Below are positions 1-7,191 of a DNA stretch of 64,000 bases, in pieces; position 1 is the stretch's first letter, and each line of letters starts with the position of its first letter. Source of the stretch: Acinetobacter soli (GTDB lineage: Bacteria; Pseudomonadota; Gammaproteobacteria; Pseudomonadales; Moraxellaceae); contig NZ_BBNM01000003.1 in NCBI RefSeq assembly GCF_000760595.1, positions 124,001 to 188,000 on the forward strand, read 5' to 3'. The notes under the pieces were generated by a model, which was given only the letters and a program-made list of their open reading frames with translations, did no database searches and was not told where the DNA came from. The translations under genes were made by a program, and so were the position numbers.

Positions 1-229
1 GGCTATAGGTGTAATCTGCTGTACTTTCACCCGTTTCAATCACTGCTACAGCTTCAGGCTCGGCAAATCCAGTTAAATAAAAGAAACTACTATCTGCACG
101 AAACTTATAATCCGCATCACGATTTCGATACGCCACTGGACTGGTTTCAATAATTGCAATACTGTTTGGCCCCATCTGCTCAGCGAGGCGGTCTCGACGA
201 CGTTCAAAATCTGCTTGGGTCAGTTTCAT
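1..229 (-). CDS. pepP: Xaa-Pro aminopeptidase PepP (N-terminal part only)
   Basis: The first 76 codons of a metal-dependent proline aminopeptidase, running off the left edge. The visible part is the N-terminal domain of the aminopeptidase P family; the segment FFYLTGFAEPEAV matches the conserved region in which E. coli PepP reads FWYFTGFNEPEAV. The enzyme removes an N-terminal residue preceding proline. The metal-binding pita-bread domain lies outside the window. The start ATG is at 229-227. ygfB lies just upstream on the same strand, the same ygfB-pepP order as in E. coli, where ubiH and visC follow. Confidence 0.9.
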   Translation of the reverse strand, partial: MKLTQADFERRRDRLAEQMGPNSIAIIETSPVAYRNRDADYKFRADSSFFYLTGFAEPEAVAVIETGESTADYTYS

Positions 230-283
230 GTGCTCTTATAATCTATATGGATAATGTCTAAATGGTAAGGCAGCGCCCAAGCA

Positions 284-928
284 TTAGCTTGGACGATGTG
301 GTGTAAACATTTCAACAATACTCTGATTTTCATCAGATTCAGATGTATTTTTCAACTTTGACTGAAAACTTTTAATCAATGAGCTTTGTGAAACAGGGAT
401 TTTTTTACGGCCAATCGATAAGCTGACCGGAATCAAACGAACGAACTCATACAGTTCTTCGTAACCCATTTCGCCTTCTTCATCGTTGTCTGATTCGTCA
501 AATTCGACTGCTGCAACATCTTGGAGATGCTCAATCAATTCAACTTCATCTGAACGGATGTGCCCAGAAGCCAAACCAAAGCCGAGTACCACGCCAGCAC
601 ACCAATCTGCAAGCGCCTGTACCCGCTCTTGCAAAAGGTGCTCTGAATCTGGAAGCATAGGTAAATAGTCCAGCTCATCTTCGGCGAGCGCATGCGCAAC
701 GTCTTCAGCTTCATCGGACAGCACAGACAGCGCCTGATCGTTTAAAGTCGGTACATTTAGCGTTGCTAAAATTTGTAACCATTCATCTCTGGTCGGTGCT
801 TCTGTCACACAAACTATACCTGTAAGCAAGCCATGTAACTCACTAGGGCTTGAAATTTCCTCAATTCCTTCAAAATTTTGGTTCCACTCGTTCCAACCTG
901 AAATATCGTCTTGCATTCGCTTATCCAA
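284..928 (-). CDS. ygfB: UPF0149 family protein YgfB
   Basis: A 214-residue acidic protein of the YecA/YgfB (UPF0149) family. Family signatures are the N-terminal SELHGLLTGIVC motif and the central WCAGVVLGFGLA motif. The family is largely alpha-helical and its biochemical role is not settled. It starts divergently from the coiled-coil gene at 981 and lies 54 bp upstream of pepP, the usual gammaproteobacterial arrangement. A tail of about 40 residues with basic and serine-rich stretches extends beyond the typical E. coli length of about 190. A second in-frame ATG at 916 could be the true start. Confidence 0.9.
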   Translation of the reverse strand: MDKRMQDDISGWNEWNQNFEGIEEISSPSELHGLLTGIVCVTEAPTRDEWLQILATLNVPTLNDQALSVLSDEAEDVAHALAEDELDYLPMLPDSEHLLQERVQALADWCAGVVLGFGLASGHIRSDEVELIEHLQDVAAVEFDESDNDEEGEMGYEELYEFVRLIPVSLSIGRKKIPVSQSSLIKSFQSKLKNTSESDENQSIVEMFTPHRPS

Positions 929-980
929 TCTCTATACTTCGTATATATTACCTTTGATTGCAATTCTGTGCGACTACGTT

Positions 981-1529
981 ATGTTAGAACAATTACAGCG
1001 ACTTCAAGCGCATGTTGGCGTTTTAAAAACGCGTTTACTTCATTTAGAGCGTGACAACGAGGCGCTCGTAAAGACGAAAGATGAAACTGAAGCCCAACAT
1101 CATAGTCAAATCGTGCAAAAAAATAGCATCATTACGGCCAAGCAAGAGGAAATTGAAACCTTAAATGATCAGCTTTCCCAACTTCAAGGCCAGTTTAAGC
1201 AACTTAACACAGATGCCACGGCACTTGCAGACCGCTACAGCCGTTTGGAAAAAAGTTGTACAGATCTGAAAAATCGTTTTCAGGAAATTTTGGCAGAGCG
1301 CAACGACTTACGTGTTACAAAAGAAAAGTTACAAGCACATCAGCGCCAAACCCAGCAAGAGATTCAAGAGTTACAACAAGATCGTGATCGGTTGCTGAAA
1401 AAAAATGAACTGGCCAAATCAAAGGTTGAAGCGATCATTCAACGACTTGCAATTTTGGGTACGGCACAAGATCAACATGCTCAGGAAATCCAGCAACTCG
1501 CCGACCCTACTGAGGAGATTCACCCATGA
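981..1529 (+). CDS. Coiled-coil protein upstream of zapA (TIGR02449/ZapB-like)
   Basis: A 182-residue protein that is almost entirely coiled coil: heptads of Leu, Glu, Lys and Gln run from MLEQLQRLQAHVGVLKTRLL to about residue 165. I chose the ATG at 981 because the short upstream extension is not coiled-coil-like, while MLEQ is the expected beginning of the small TIGR02449-type proteins found at this position in gammaproteobacteria. This one is much longer than the usual 65-80 residues. Its stop overlaps the zapA start (ATGA), so the two are probably translationally coupled. A division-related role is inferred from the neighbour only. Confidence 0.75.
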   Translation: MLEQLQRLQAHVGVLKTRLLHLERDNEALVKTKDETEAQHHSQIVQKNSIITAKQEEIETLNDQLSQLQGQFKQLNTDATALADRYSRLEKSCTDLKNRFQEILAERNDLRVTKEKLQAHQRQTQQEIQELQQDRDRLLKKNELAKSKVEAIIQRLAILGTAQDQHAQEIQQLADPTEEIHP

Positions 1530-1810
1530 GCGATCAAGTGGTCGTCGAACTACGTTTAATCGAACAAATTTTTCGTCTGAATACCACAGTTGAAAAACGT
1601 GATGAGCTTGAACGTGCTGCTGAAGTACTGAATGAGCGTTTTAATGAAATGCGCCGCAGTGCGCCGCGCGTTGAACACAACAAGCTGGTTATTATGGTCG
1701 CGCTTCAATTGACCCAAGAAGTACTCAGCCTCAATAAATCATTGCAAGAGTATGAACATTGCGAGCGATTGTTAGACGCAATTTTACAAGATGTAGAAAA
1801 AAGCCTATAG
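1526..1810 (+). CDS. zapA: Cell division protein ZapA
   Basis: A 94-residue protein with the ZapA fold: an N-terminal beta region (VVVELRLIEQIFRL), an arginine-rich middle and a long C-terminal coiled coil from about residue 45. ZapA binds FtsZ and promotes filament bundling at the division ring. Its start overlaps the previous gene by four bases. The gene is followed by 6S RNA, as in most gammaproteobacteria, which supports the call. No separate promoter is visible. Confidence 0.93.
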   Translation: MSDQVVVELRLIEQIFRLNTTVEKRDELERAAEVLNERFNEMRRSAPRVEHNKLVIMVALQLTQEVLSLNKSLQEYEHCERLLDAILQDVEKSL

Positions 1811-1878
1811 AACTGTGCATTTTCGCGCAAACGTTCACCACTTGAAAACTAAGTTTACATAACACTATGGCAAGGGAA

Positions 1879-1906
1879 TTGCCATTGAGTTCAGATCGGT
1901 TATACT
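1879..1906 (+). promoter_or_regulatory. Sigma-70 promoter of 6S RNA
   Basis: TTGCCA (1879-1884) and TATACT (1901-1906) are separated by 16 bases and lie just before the conserved 5' arm of 6S RNA, placing the start point near 1911-1914. Confidence 0.65.
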
Positions 1907-1910
1907 GAAT

Positions 1911-2094
1911 CTGTCTCTGGGATGCTCGCCAGCGCGTCAGAATCCCCTGAGCCGATACTATCACTTTAGGATAGCGTTCTGCATATTTAGAGTGTATGCC
2001 TACCGCGAGTAGGAAACCCAGCAAGTATGCGTCGCTTCCACCTTGAACTTAAGGGTTCAAGGGTAATGACAGGCAGCGGCATCTTCGGAGGCAT
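1911..2094 (+). ncRNA. ssrS: 6S RNA
   Basis: The region has the two arms of 6S RNA: a 5' arm CTCTGGGATGC (about 1915-1925) that pairs with the 3' arm GCATCTTCGGAG (about 2079-2090), the conserved CCCTGAGCCGATA block on the 5' side of the open bubble (1946-1958), and the strongly conserved CCTTGAACTTAAGGGTTCAAGG segment near 2041-2061, of which the central bases match the E. coli RNA. 6S RNA binds the sigma-70 holoenzyme and mimics an open promoter in stationary phase. It follows zapA, as usual; unusually, the partner gene fau is 4.3 kb downstream. The exact ends are estimated from the pairing. Confidence 0.92.
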
Positions 2095-2440
2095 TTATTT
2101 TTAAATCATTTAATTATAATTTTTTTACGTTTAGTTCCTCTTTATTATTTTTCTTTATCATCGCAGCAATACCCAAATACAGCCGATAACCCTTTCCCTT
2201 TTGTATGTAGCCAATATTCCCTTAAATCATTCCTCAATTGAGCGCGACATGCTCGCTTAACTAGCAAATATTAATTTCAGCTTTAATATCAAATTAAATA
2301 ACACTTCTCATTAGATTCTATAAAGATTCAATTTTTTGCACTTAATTTAGGCTTAAGTCTTTGCCTCGATAGTCATCATTATACAAAACATGACAGGTAA
2401 CCCTGCTGCACATGTTTGACCCTTAAGATGAGACGAAGCA
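2095..2440 (+). other. 346-bp leader region of the lipid A modification operon
   Basis: AT-rich intergenic DNA between 6S RNA and naxD. It contains the PmrA box at 2341-2357 and a poor -10-like element near 2377-2385 (CATTAT or TATACA). I see no ORF with coding character and no clear 6S terminator hairpin; transcription from the 6S promoter may run into the operon. Confidence 0.7.
2341..2357 (+). promoter_or_regulatory. PmrA (BasR) box upstream of naxD
   Basis: CTTAAT-TTAGG-CTTAAG: two half-sites matching the PmrA consensus YTTAAK at every position, separated by exactly five bases. The second half-site ends about 22 bases before a weak -10, the position where PmrA sites overlap the -35 region. 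It lies 84 bp before the naxD start. It predicts activation of the operon by the PmrAB two-component system. Confidence 0.75.
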
Positions 2441-3235
2441 ATGGCTAAAGTGTGTTACTGTGCCGACGATTTTTCTATGCGTCCCGAAATTTCATCGGCG
2501 ATTTTATCGTTGCTTGAAAAAGAGCGCATTCATGCCACCTCATGCATGACTCAATCACCCTCTTGGTTTCAAGATGCCAAAGTATTAACAAGTCTTGATA
2601 CAACTGCCGAAATTGGATTACATCTAAATTTTACCCAAAACTTTGGCGTTCAGGATTATACCGAGCGATTACCGAAACTCATGCTCGGCGCATGGACTGG
2701 CCAGCTTTCACAAACTAAAGTTCGCGACAGCATTGCTTGTCAGTGGGAATTATTTTGCTCTGCGACAGGTCGAATGCCTGATTTTGTCGATGGGCACCAG
2801 CATGTACATCAGTTTCCCGTTATTCGTGAAGCTTTATTTAAATTTCTCAATCAACAGCAATTTAAAGGCTGGGTACGCAGTCTGCGCCACCCTGTTTTAA
2901 CGCCAAATACGCGAATCAAAGTCACGCTACTCAAATTACTCGGTGCTACACGTTTTAGCGAGATGTGTCAGCATTACAATATTCACCAAAATTCTACCTT
3001 TGCCGGTATTTATAGTTTTGACGCCCAATCTTATGCGCTTTTGAACCAGCAGTGGCTTGCTCAAGCGCAAGATCAACTGTTAATCATGTGTCACCCTGCA
3101 CTTTCCCACAGCCAGTCTAGTCATGACCCGATTCATGCTGCACGTGTACGCGAGTTTGAATACTTCGACTCAGCACAATTTCAGCAAGACTGCCGACATC
3201 ACCATATCCAGCTTGGTCCATTAGGAGCAATCTAA
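2441..3235 (+). CDS. naxD: NaxD-like ChbG/HpnK (YdjC) family sugar deacetylase
   Basis: A 264-residue carbohydrate deacetylase of the YdjC/ChbG/HpnK family. Visible motifs are the N-terminal CADDFSM (metal-binding Asp-Asp), GLHLNFT with its His, and FVDGHQHVHQFP with metal-binding and catalytic His. In Francisella the family member NaxD deacetylates undecaprenyl-phosphate-GalNAc before galactosamine is attached to lipid A; an A. baumannii NaxD is reported to be PmrB-regulated and needed for polymyxin resistance. The PmrA box upstream and the three following genes fit this. The stop overlaps the next start (TAATG). Other YdjC substrates such as chitooligosaccharides are less likely in this context. 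Confidence 0.82.
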   Translation: MAKVCYCADDFSMRPEISSAILSLLEKERIHATSCMTQSPSWFQDAKVLTSLDTTAEIGLHLNFTQNFGVQDYTERLPKLMLGAWTGQLSQTKVRDSIACQWELFCSATGRMPDFVDGHQHVHQFPVIREALFKFLNQQQFKGWVRSLRHPVLTPNTRIKVTLLKLLGATRFSEMCQHYNIHQNSTFAGIYSFDAQSYALLNQQWLAQAQDQLLIMCHPALSHSQSSHDPIHAARVREFEYFDSAQFQQDCRHHHIQLGPLGAI

Positions 3236-4215
3236 TGCACACTTCTCCTTTTTTGTCTTGTGTTGTTCCGGCTTATAACGAAGCAGAGAACCTAAAAACA
3301 TTTATTCCCGCGCTGGCAAAATCGCTGGATCAGCAACAATTGCATTATGAAATTATTGTGGTCGATGACGGCAGTCAAGACGATACGCTTCACGTCTTGC
3401 AATCTATGGTGGATCATTATCCACTGATTGTACTCGAACTGTCGCGCAATTTTGGTAAAGAAGCCGCATTGAGTGCAGGCTTAGATCGGGTGACTGGTGA
3501 AATTACTTTACTGATCGATGCCGATTTTCAGCATCCTCTAGATGCCATTCCGACCATGATTAATCTTTGGAAGAATGGCTACGATATGGTGTACGGCATT
3601 CGCAATCGAAGCAGTGAGTCTTGGTTAAAACGTATACTGACCAATCACTACTATAAAGTTTTAAATCTTAGCTCTCCAATCGATATTCCTGAAAATGCAG
3701 GTGACTTTCGATTGATGGACGCCAAGGTCGTCGATGCCATCCGCCGCTTACCAGAAAGAAATCGTTATATGAAAGGCTTGTATGCTTGGGTTGGATTTAA
3801 AAGTATTGGTATTCATTTTTCAGAACAAGAACGTCAGCATGGCACGTCAACATTCAATGCCAAGTCATTATTTCGTCTTGCCATGTCTGGTTTGACCGGG
3901 TTTTCAGATCTTCCCCTTCGTTTGAGTATTTATTTAGGGGCTTTAATGGCGCTCATTGCTATGAGTTATGGTGGATGGATTCTGATTGAAACACTGGTCG
4001 AAGGCGTTCGTGTACCGGGCTGGGCAACATTGGTCATTGCACTCACCTTGCTTGGTGGCATTCAGCTGTTATTTTTGGGAATTGTAGGCGAATACATTGC
4101 CCGAATTTATGCCGAAGTTAAAAACCGCCCACGCTATATTGTGTCTGGCGAATTCTCGCAATTTAAGCATTCCCACACGTTACCCGAAATTAAACCGCAT
4201 GCATCTGAACCCTAA
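3235..4215 (+). CDS. Polyprenyl-phosphate glycosyltransferase, GT2 (FlmF2/ArnC/GtrB type)
   Basis: A 326-residue membrane glycosyltransferase. The GT2 catalytic domain spans roughly residues 8-220 with PAYNEAENL, the nucleotide-binding EIIVVDDGS and the DADFQHP metal-binding motif. Two transmembrane helices follow at about residues 233-255 and 265-290. This architecture is typical of enzymes that load a sugar from a nucleotide donor onto undecaprenyl phosphate (ArnC, GtrB, FlmF2). Between naxD and an ArnT-like gene, the inferred product is undecaprenyl-phosphate-GalNAc. The start overlaps the naxD stop by one base, and the 3' end overlaps the next gene by 17 bp. Confidence 0.85.
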   Translation: MHTSPFLSCVVPAYNEAENLKTFIPALAKSLDQQQLHYEIIVVDDGSQDDTLHVLQSMVDHYPLIVLELSRNFGKEAALSAGLDRVTGEITLLIDADFQHPLDAIPTMINLWKNGYDMVYGIRNRSSESWLKRILTNHYYKVLNLSSPIDIPENAGDFRLMDAKVVDAIRRLPERNRYMKGLYAWVGFKSIGIHFSEQERQHGTSTFNAKSLFRLAMSGLTGFSDLPLRLSIYLGALMALIAMSYGGWILIETLVEGVRVPGWATLVIALTLLGGIQLLFLGIVGEYIARIYAEVKNRPRYIVSGEFSQFKHSHTLPEIKPHASEP

Positions 4216-4603
4216 AAATCAACATATCAGTGCGCAGTTTATTCGTTTTTGCCTCATTGGGCTGTGTGCTGCCGCCATTCATGTGACAGTCGTGATCATA
4301 CTTGAAAAGACACGGCTTGCGCTTGCTTGGTCGAATTTGGCTGGCTTTAGCGTGGCTTTTTGGATGAGTTATTTTGGACATCGCTATTTTACCTTTGCGA
4401 CTTCAAATGCCCAGCATCGCCAAATGATGTTTCGTTTCTTGATGGTGGCCTGTAGCGGATTTTTATTGAATGAAGCACTGGTACTTAGTCTGAAAGAAGC
4501 CTTTCACTTGCCCACCGCTTTCAGTGTATTGACAGCAATTGGTTTTAGCTCAGTCTTTACTTTTTTATTGAATCGAATTTTTGCCTTTCAGCCAGAAGGA
4601 TAG
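4199..4603 (+). CDS. GtrA family small membrane protein, putative lipid-linked sugar flippase
   Basis: A 134-residue protein with four predicted transmembrane segments, including FCLIGLCAAAIHVTVVIIL near the N-terminus and a C-terminal VLTAIGFSSVFTFLLNRIF, the usual ending of GtrA/DPMS-associated proteins. I start it at 4199 because the GtrA domain begins right after this Met and the longer frame lies inside the previous gene. GtrA proteins are proposed to flip polyprenyl-phosphate sugars across the inner membrane. The 17-bp overlap with the upstream gene suggests coupling. The substrate is inferred from the operon, not visible in the protein. Confidence 0.8.
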   Translation: MHLNPKNQHISAQFIRFCLIGLCAAAIHVTVVIILEKTRLALAWSNLAGFSVAFWMSYFGHRYFTFATSNAQHRQMMFRFLMVACSGFLLNEALVLSLKEAFHLPTAFSVLTAIGFSSVFTFLLNRIFAFQPEG

Positions 4604-4608
4604 CCTGT

Positions 4609-6252
4609 ATGCCGTCATGGTTACGTACCTCACCGATCAAGCTCGGTTTAATTTCTGTTTGGCTATTTGTATGCGCCACGGTCCGCTTTTTATCAATCCC
4701 CGATGAAGGCCGTTATGCAGATATCAGCCGCCATATGTTTGAGTCAGGCGACTGGCTTGTTCCACGTTTAGATAGTCTGCCATTTATTCACAAACCCCCT
4801 ATGCTGCACTGGTTGAGCAGTATTGCGATGCATATTTTTGGTGTGCATGTCTGGGTTGTGCGCTTGGTTCCTGTACTGGCGGCAAGCTTGCTTTTGATTG
4901 GAACCTACCTGTTTGTTCGTAAATATCTCTCTCAAAAAATTGCCGAACTGAGCATCTTGATGATGGCAACCAATTTGCTTTTCTTTGGGAGCAGTCAATA
5001 CGTTAATCATGATTTACTGCTGGCAACAGGCATCACCTTATCGGTATTTTGTCTGGTCGATTTTAGTTTGTGCAATCGAAAAGCCATGCTGTTCTTGGGG
5101 TACTTTTTTGCCGCCTCTGCCTTTTTAACCAAAGGGCTGATCGGCATTTTAATTCCCGGAATGATTCTGCTTCCATGGCTGCTTTACACCCGGCAGTACA
5201 AGCGTATTCCGGCGTTTTTTAATCCTTTTGCTTTGTTGTTTCTGGCGGCACTTACCCTACCGTGGCTGTATCAAATGCAGCAAATTTATCCAGATTTTTT
5301 GCATTACTTTTTTATCGATCAACAATTTAACCGTTTCCATTCTAATCAGTTCAACAACAAGCAATCGTGGTTTTTTTACTTGGTCATTTTACTGGTGAGC
5401 CTATTGCCTTGGTTACTCACCTTAAGATGGACAGGCCTTCGCACTATACTGCACCAACAGCGATTAAACCCGGTTGGGCAATTACTGATCTGGTGGTTGG
5501 TGTCTGTTGTCATCTTTTTTTCTATTCCACCGTCAAAACTTGCAGGCTATATTTTACCGGCACTCACACCACTGATTATCTTGTGTGCAGTAGCTTTTGA
5601 GAAATCAACTCTAAATACTCAACAACTGACCCGCATGCAAAAATACGCGCCAGCAGCTTTTGTTGGTTTGCTGGGATTTGTTCTGGCCGCTACATTGTAC
5701 TTCATTCCACTGGATTTTAATTTATCGAGTGTACAAAAGTGGCAAATTATTTTAATGGCAGCACTGCTGGTGTATTCTCCATTGTTATTTTTACAGCTAC
5801 TCCATCGGCATAAACTCGAATATGCACATTATGTGGCTGCCTGCCTGATTGTGCTGTGTAGTGTAGTACCCTTCGCTACACGCATTTTTGATATTAAAAA
5901 TAATCACGATCAAATCAATTTCACGGCGTACATTCATCCCAATACCAAAGTGGTGTTTTACGATCGTTACTACTACGACCTGCCTTTCTTACTCGACTTG
6001 AAACAGCCTGTATATGTGGTCACTGACTGGCAAAGCAATGTATCGGATAATTACGCACAGGAACTCTCGGATGGTTTGCAATTTGAACCAGAGCGTCGGG
6101 CTTACTTATGGACTATAGCGCAATTAAATGGCGCAATTGACCGTAAAGCGCCGATGATTGTGATTAGCTCATCGCATGATAATTCACTTGAGCAACAAGC
6201 CAAACAGGTTATTCATAATCGAAATTTTGATGTGCTGATTTTTAATGAATGA
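4609..6252 (+). CDS. ArnT/FlmK-like lipid A glycosyltransferase (GT39/GT83 family)
   Basis: A 547-residue inner-membrane protein with about 11-12 transmembrane helices. The first periplasmic loop carries DEGRYADISRHMFESGDW followed by PFIHKPPMLHW, closely matching the ArnT signature (acidic residue plus R-Y-A-E, then KPP). ArnT enzymes move an aminosugar from undecaprenyl phosphate to a lipid A phosphate in the periplasm. In this operon the expected sugar is galactosamine, as for Francisella FlmK. A soluble C-terminal domain of about 120 residues follows the last helix. It starts five bases after the GtrA-like gene. Confidence 0.85.
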   Translation: MPSWLRTSPIKLGLISVWLFVCATVRFLSIPDEGRYADISRHMFESGDWLVPRLDSLPFIHKPPMLHWLSSIAMHIFGVHVWVVRLVPVLAASLLLIGTYLFVRKYLSQKIAELSILMMATNLLFFGSSQYVNHDLLLATGITLSVFCLVDFSLCNRKAMLFLGYFFAASAFLTKGLIGILIPGMILLPWLLYTRQYKRIPAFFNPFALLFLAALTLPWLYQMQQIYPDFLHYFFIDQQFNRFHSNQFNNKQSWFFYLVILLVSLLPWLLTLRWTGLRTILHQQRLNPVGQLLIWWLVSVVIFFSIPPSKLAGYILPALTPLIILCAVAFEKSTLNTQQLTRMQKYAPAAFVGLLGFVLAATLYFIPLDFNLSSVQKWQIILMAALLVYSPLLFLQLLHRHKLEYAHYVAACLIVLCSVVPFATRIFDIKNNHDQINFTAYIHPNTKVVFYDRYYYDLPFLLDLKQPVYVVTDWQSNVSDNYAQELSDGLQFEPERRAYLWTIAQLNGAIDRKAPMIVISSSHDNSLEQQAKQVIHNRNFDVLIFNE

Positions 6253-6292
6253 CATAACTAAAGGCACGCTTGATCAAAATGAATAAATACAC

Positions 6293-6324
6293 GGATCTGT
6301 TCACTCAGTGGCAGATCCAGTTTT
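6293..6324 (+). terminator. Probable terminator of the lipid A operon
   Basis: GGATCTG (6293-6299) pairs with CAGATCC (6312-6318) around a 12-base loop and is followed by a short AGTTTT tract. The stem is only 7 bp and the U tract weak, so it may be leaky. Confidence 0.45.
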
Positions 6325-6416
6325 AACGTACTTTAATTTTATGTAAGAGCCCGCTAAGCTATAAGCAATTATATGGCATGACAAGCTGATCAAAACCTAA
6401 GCTCGGGATACATCCA

Positions 6417-7082
6417 ATGACATCAGTTGTGCCTCACGCTACAGCACCACTTTCCGGTTCAGCACTACAGCAACTACGCCGACACATTGCCAAACAGCGT
6501 CGGCAAAGTTCACGTTTTGCACAGCAACGTGCAGCGCAACGTGTACTGGCTCAGTTTCGTTTTTTTCTTGATCGAACTCGTCAGTCTATTATGCGTGCAG
6601 GCATTTACCTAGATGCCTTTGGAGAAATTCGAACACAAGCGCTGATTAAAGAGTGTTTCAAGCGAAACATTAAGGTGTTTCTACCTAAAGTCTGCGCCAT
6701 GAATCAGCGACTGGTTTGGGTTGAAATTTCTAAGCATCAATATCAAAACCATCGTTTTACAAAGCATCGTTTAGGTATGTACGAACCTATGGCAACACGC
6801 GGGCAACCGATCTCCAAGCTTGATCTGGTGATAATGCCACTGGTGATTTGTGACACTACAGGCTCACGCGTGGGCATGGGTGGCGGGTTTTACGATAAAA
6901 CATTATCCATCGCACCGAAGCGTCCAATCCGTCTCGGACTGGCACATGAGTTTCAGTATATTGCTGAAAATATTCAACGTGCACCGTGGGATCAATCACT
7001 TGATGCACTGGTTACACCAAAAAAATGCTATATTTTCAAACGCCCATTCAAAAAAACCATCAGCTTGATAAAAAAAATCTGA
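6417..7082 (+). CDS. fau: 5-formyltetrahydrofolate cyclo-ligase
   Basis: A 221-residue enzyme (ygfA in E. coli) that converts 5-formyl-THF to 5,10-methenyl-THF using ATP. The signature glycine-rich segment GSRVGMGGGFYDKTL lies near residue 155, and LDLVIMPLVICD precedes it. The start ATG at 6417 gives a normal family length. In E. coli this gene is cotranscribed with 6S RNA; here the lipid A operon sits between the two. A short terminator follows immediately. Confidence 0.92.
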   Translation: MTSVVPHATAPLSGSALQQLRRHIAKQRRQSSRFAQQRAAQRVLAQFRFFLDRTRQSIMRAGIYLDAFGEIRTQALIKECFKRNIKVFLPKVCAMNQRLVWVEISKHQYQNHRFTKHRLGMYEPMATRGQPISKLDLVIMPLVICDTTGSRVGMGGGFYDKTLSIAPKRPIRLGLAHEFQYIAENIQRAPWDQSLDALVTPKKCYIFKRPFKKTISLIKKI

Positions 7083-7101
7083 GCGATTTGCTCAATTTTT
7101 T
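7080..7101 (+). terminator. Short terminator after fau
   Basis: TGAGC-GATTT-GCTCA followed by ATTTTTT; the stem begins at the stop codon itself. It has only five pairs, so it is probably weak. Confidence 0.45.
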
Positions 7102-7122
7102 GACATTTTCGATTGTCATGCC

Positions 7123-7147
7123 CTTGTAATTTTTAAAATACCCATCA
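7123..7147 (+). promoter_or_regulatory. Candidate sigma-32 (heat-shock) promoter of lon
   Basis: CTTGTAA (7123-7129) and CCCATCA (7141-7147) resemble the CTTGAAA / CCCCATNT elements, but the spacing of 11 bases is at the short end. lon is a sigma-32 gene in E. coli, which is why I looked. It is a candidate only. Confidence 0.35.
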
Positions 7148-7191
7148 CTATAAAAACATGGCAACCTCGTTGTCACTCATTAGGAGTGCCC

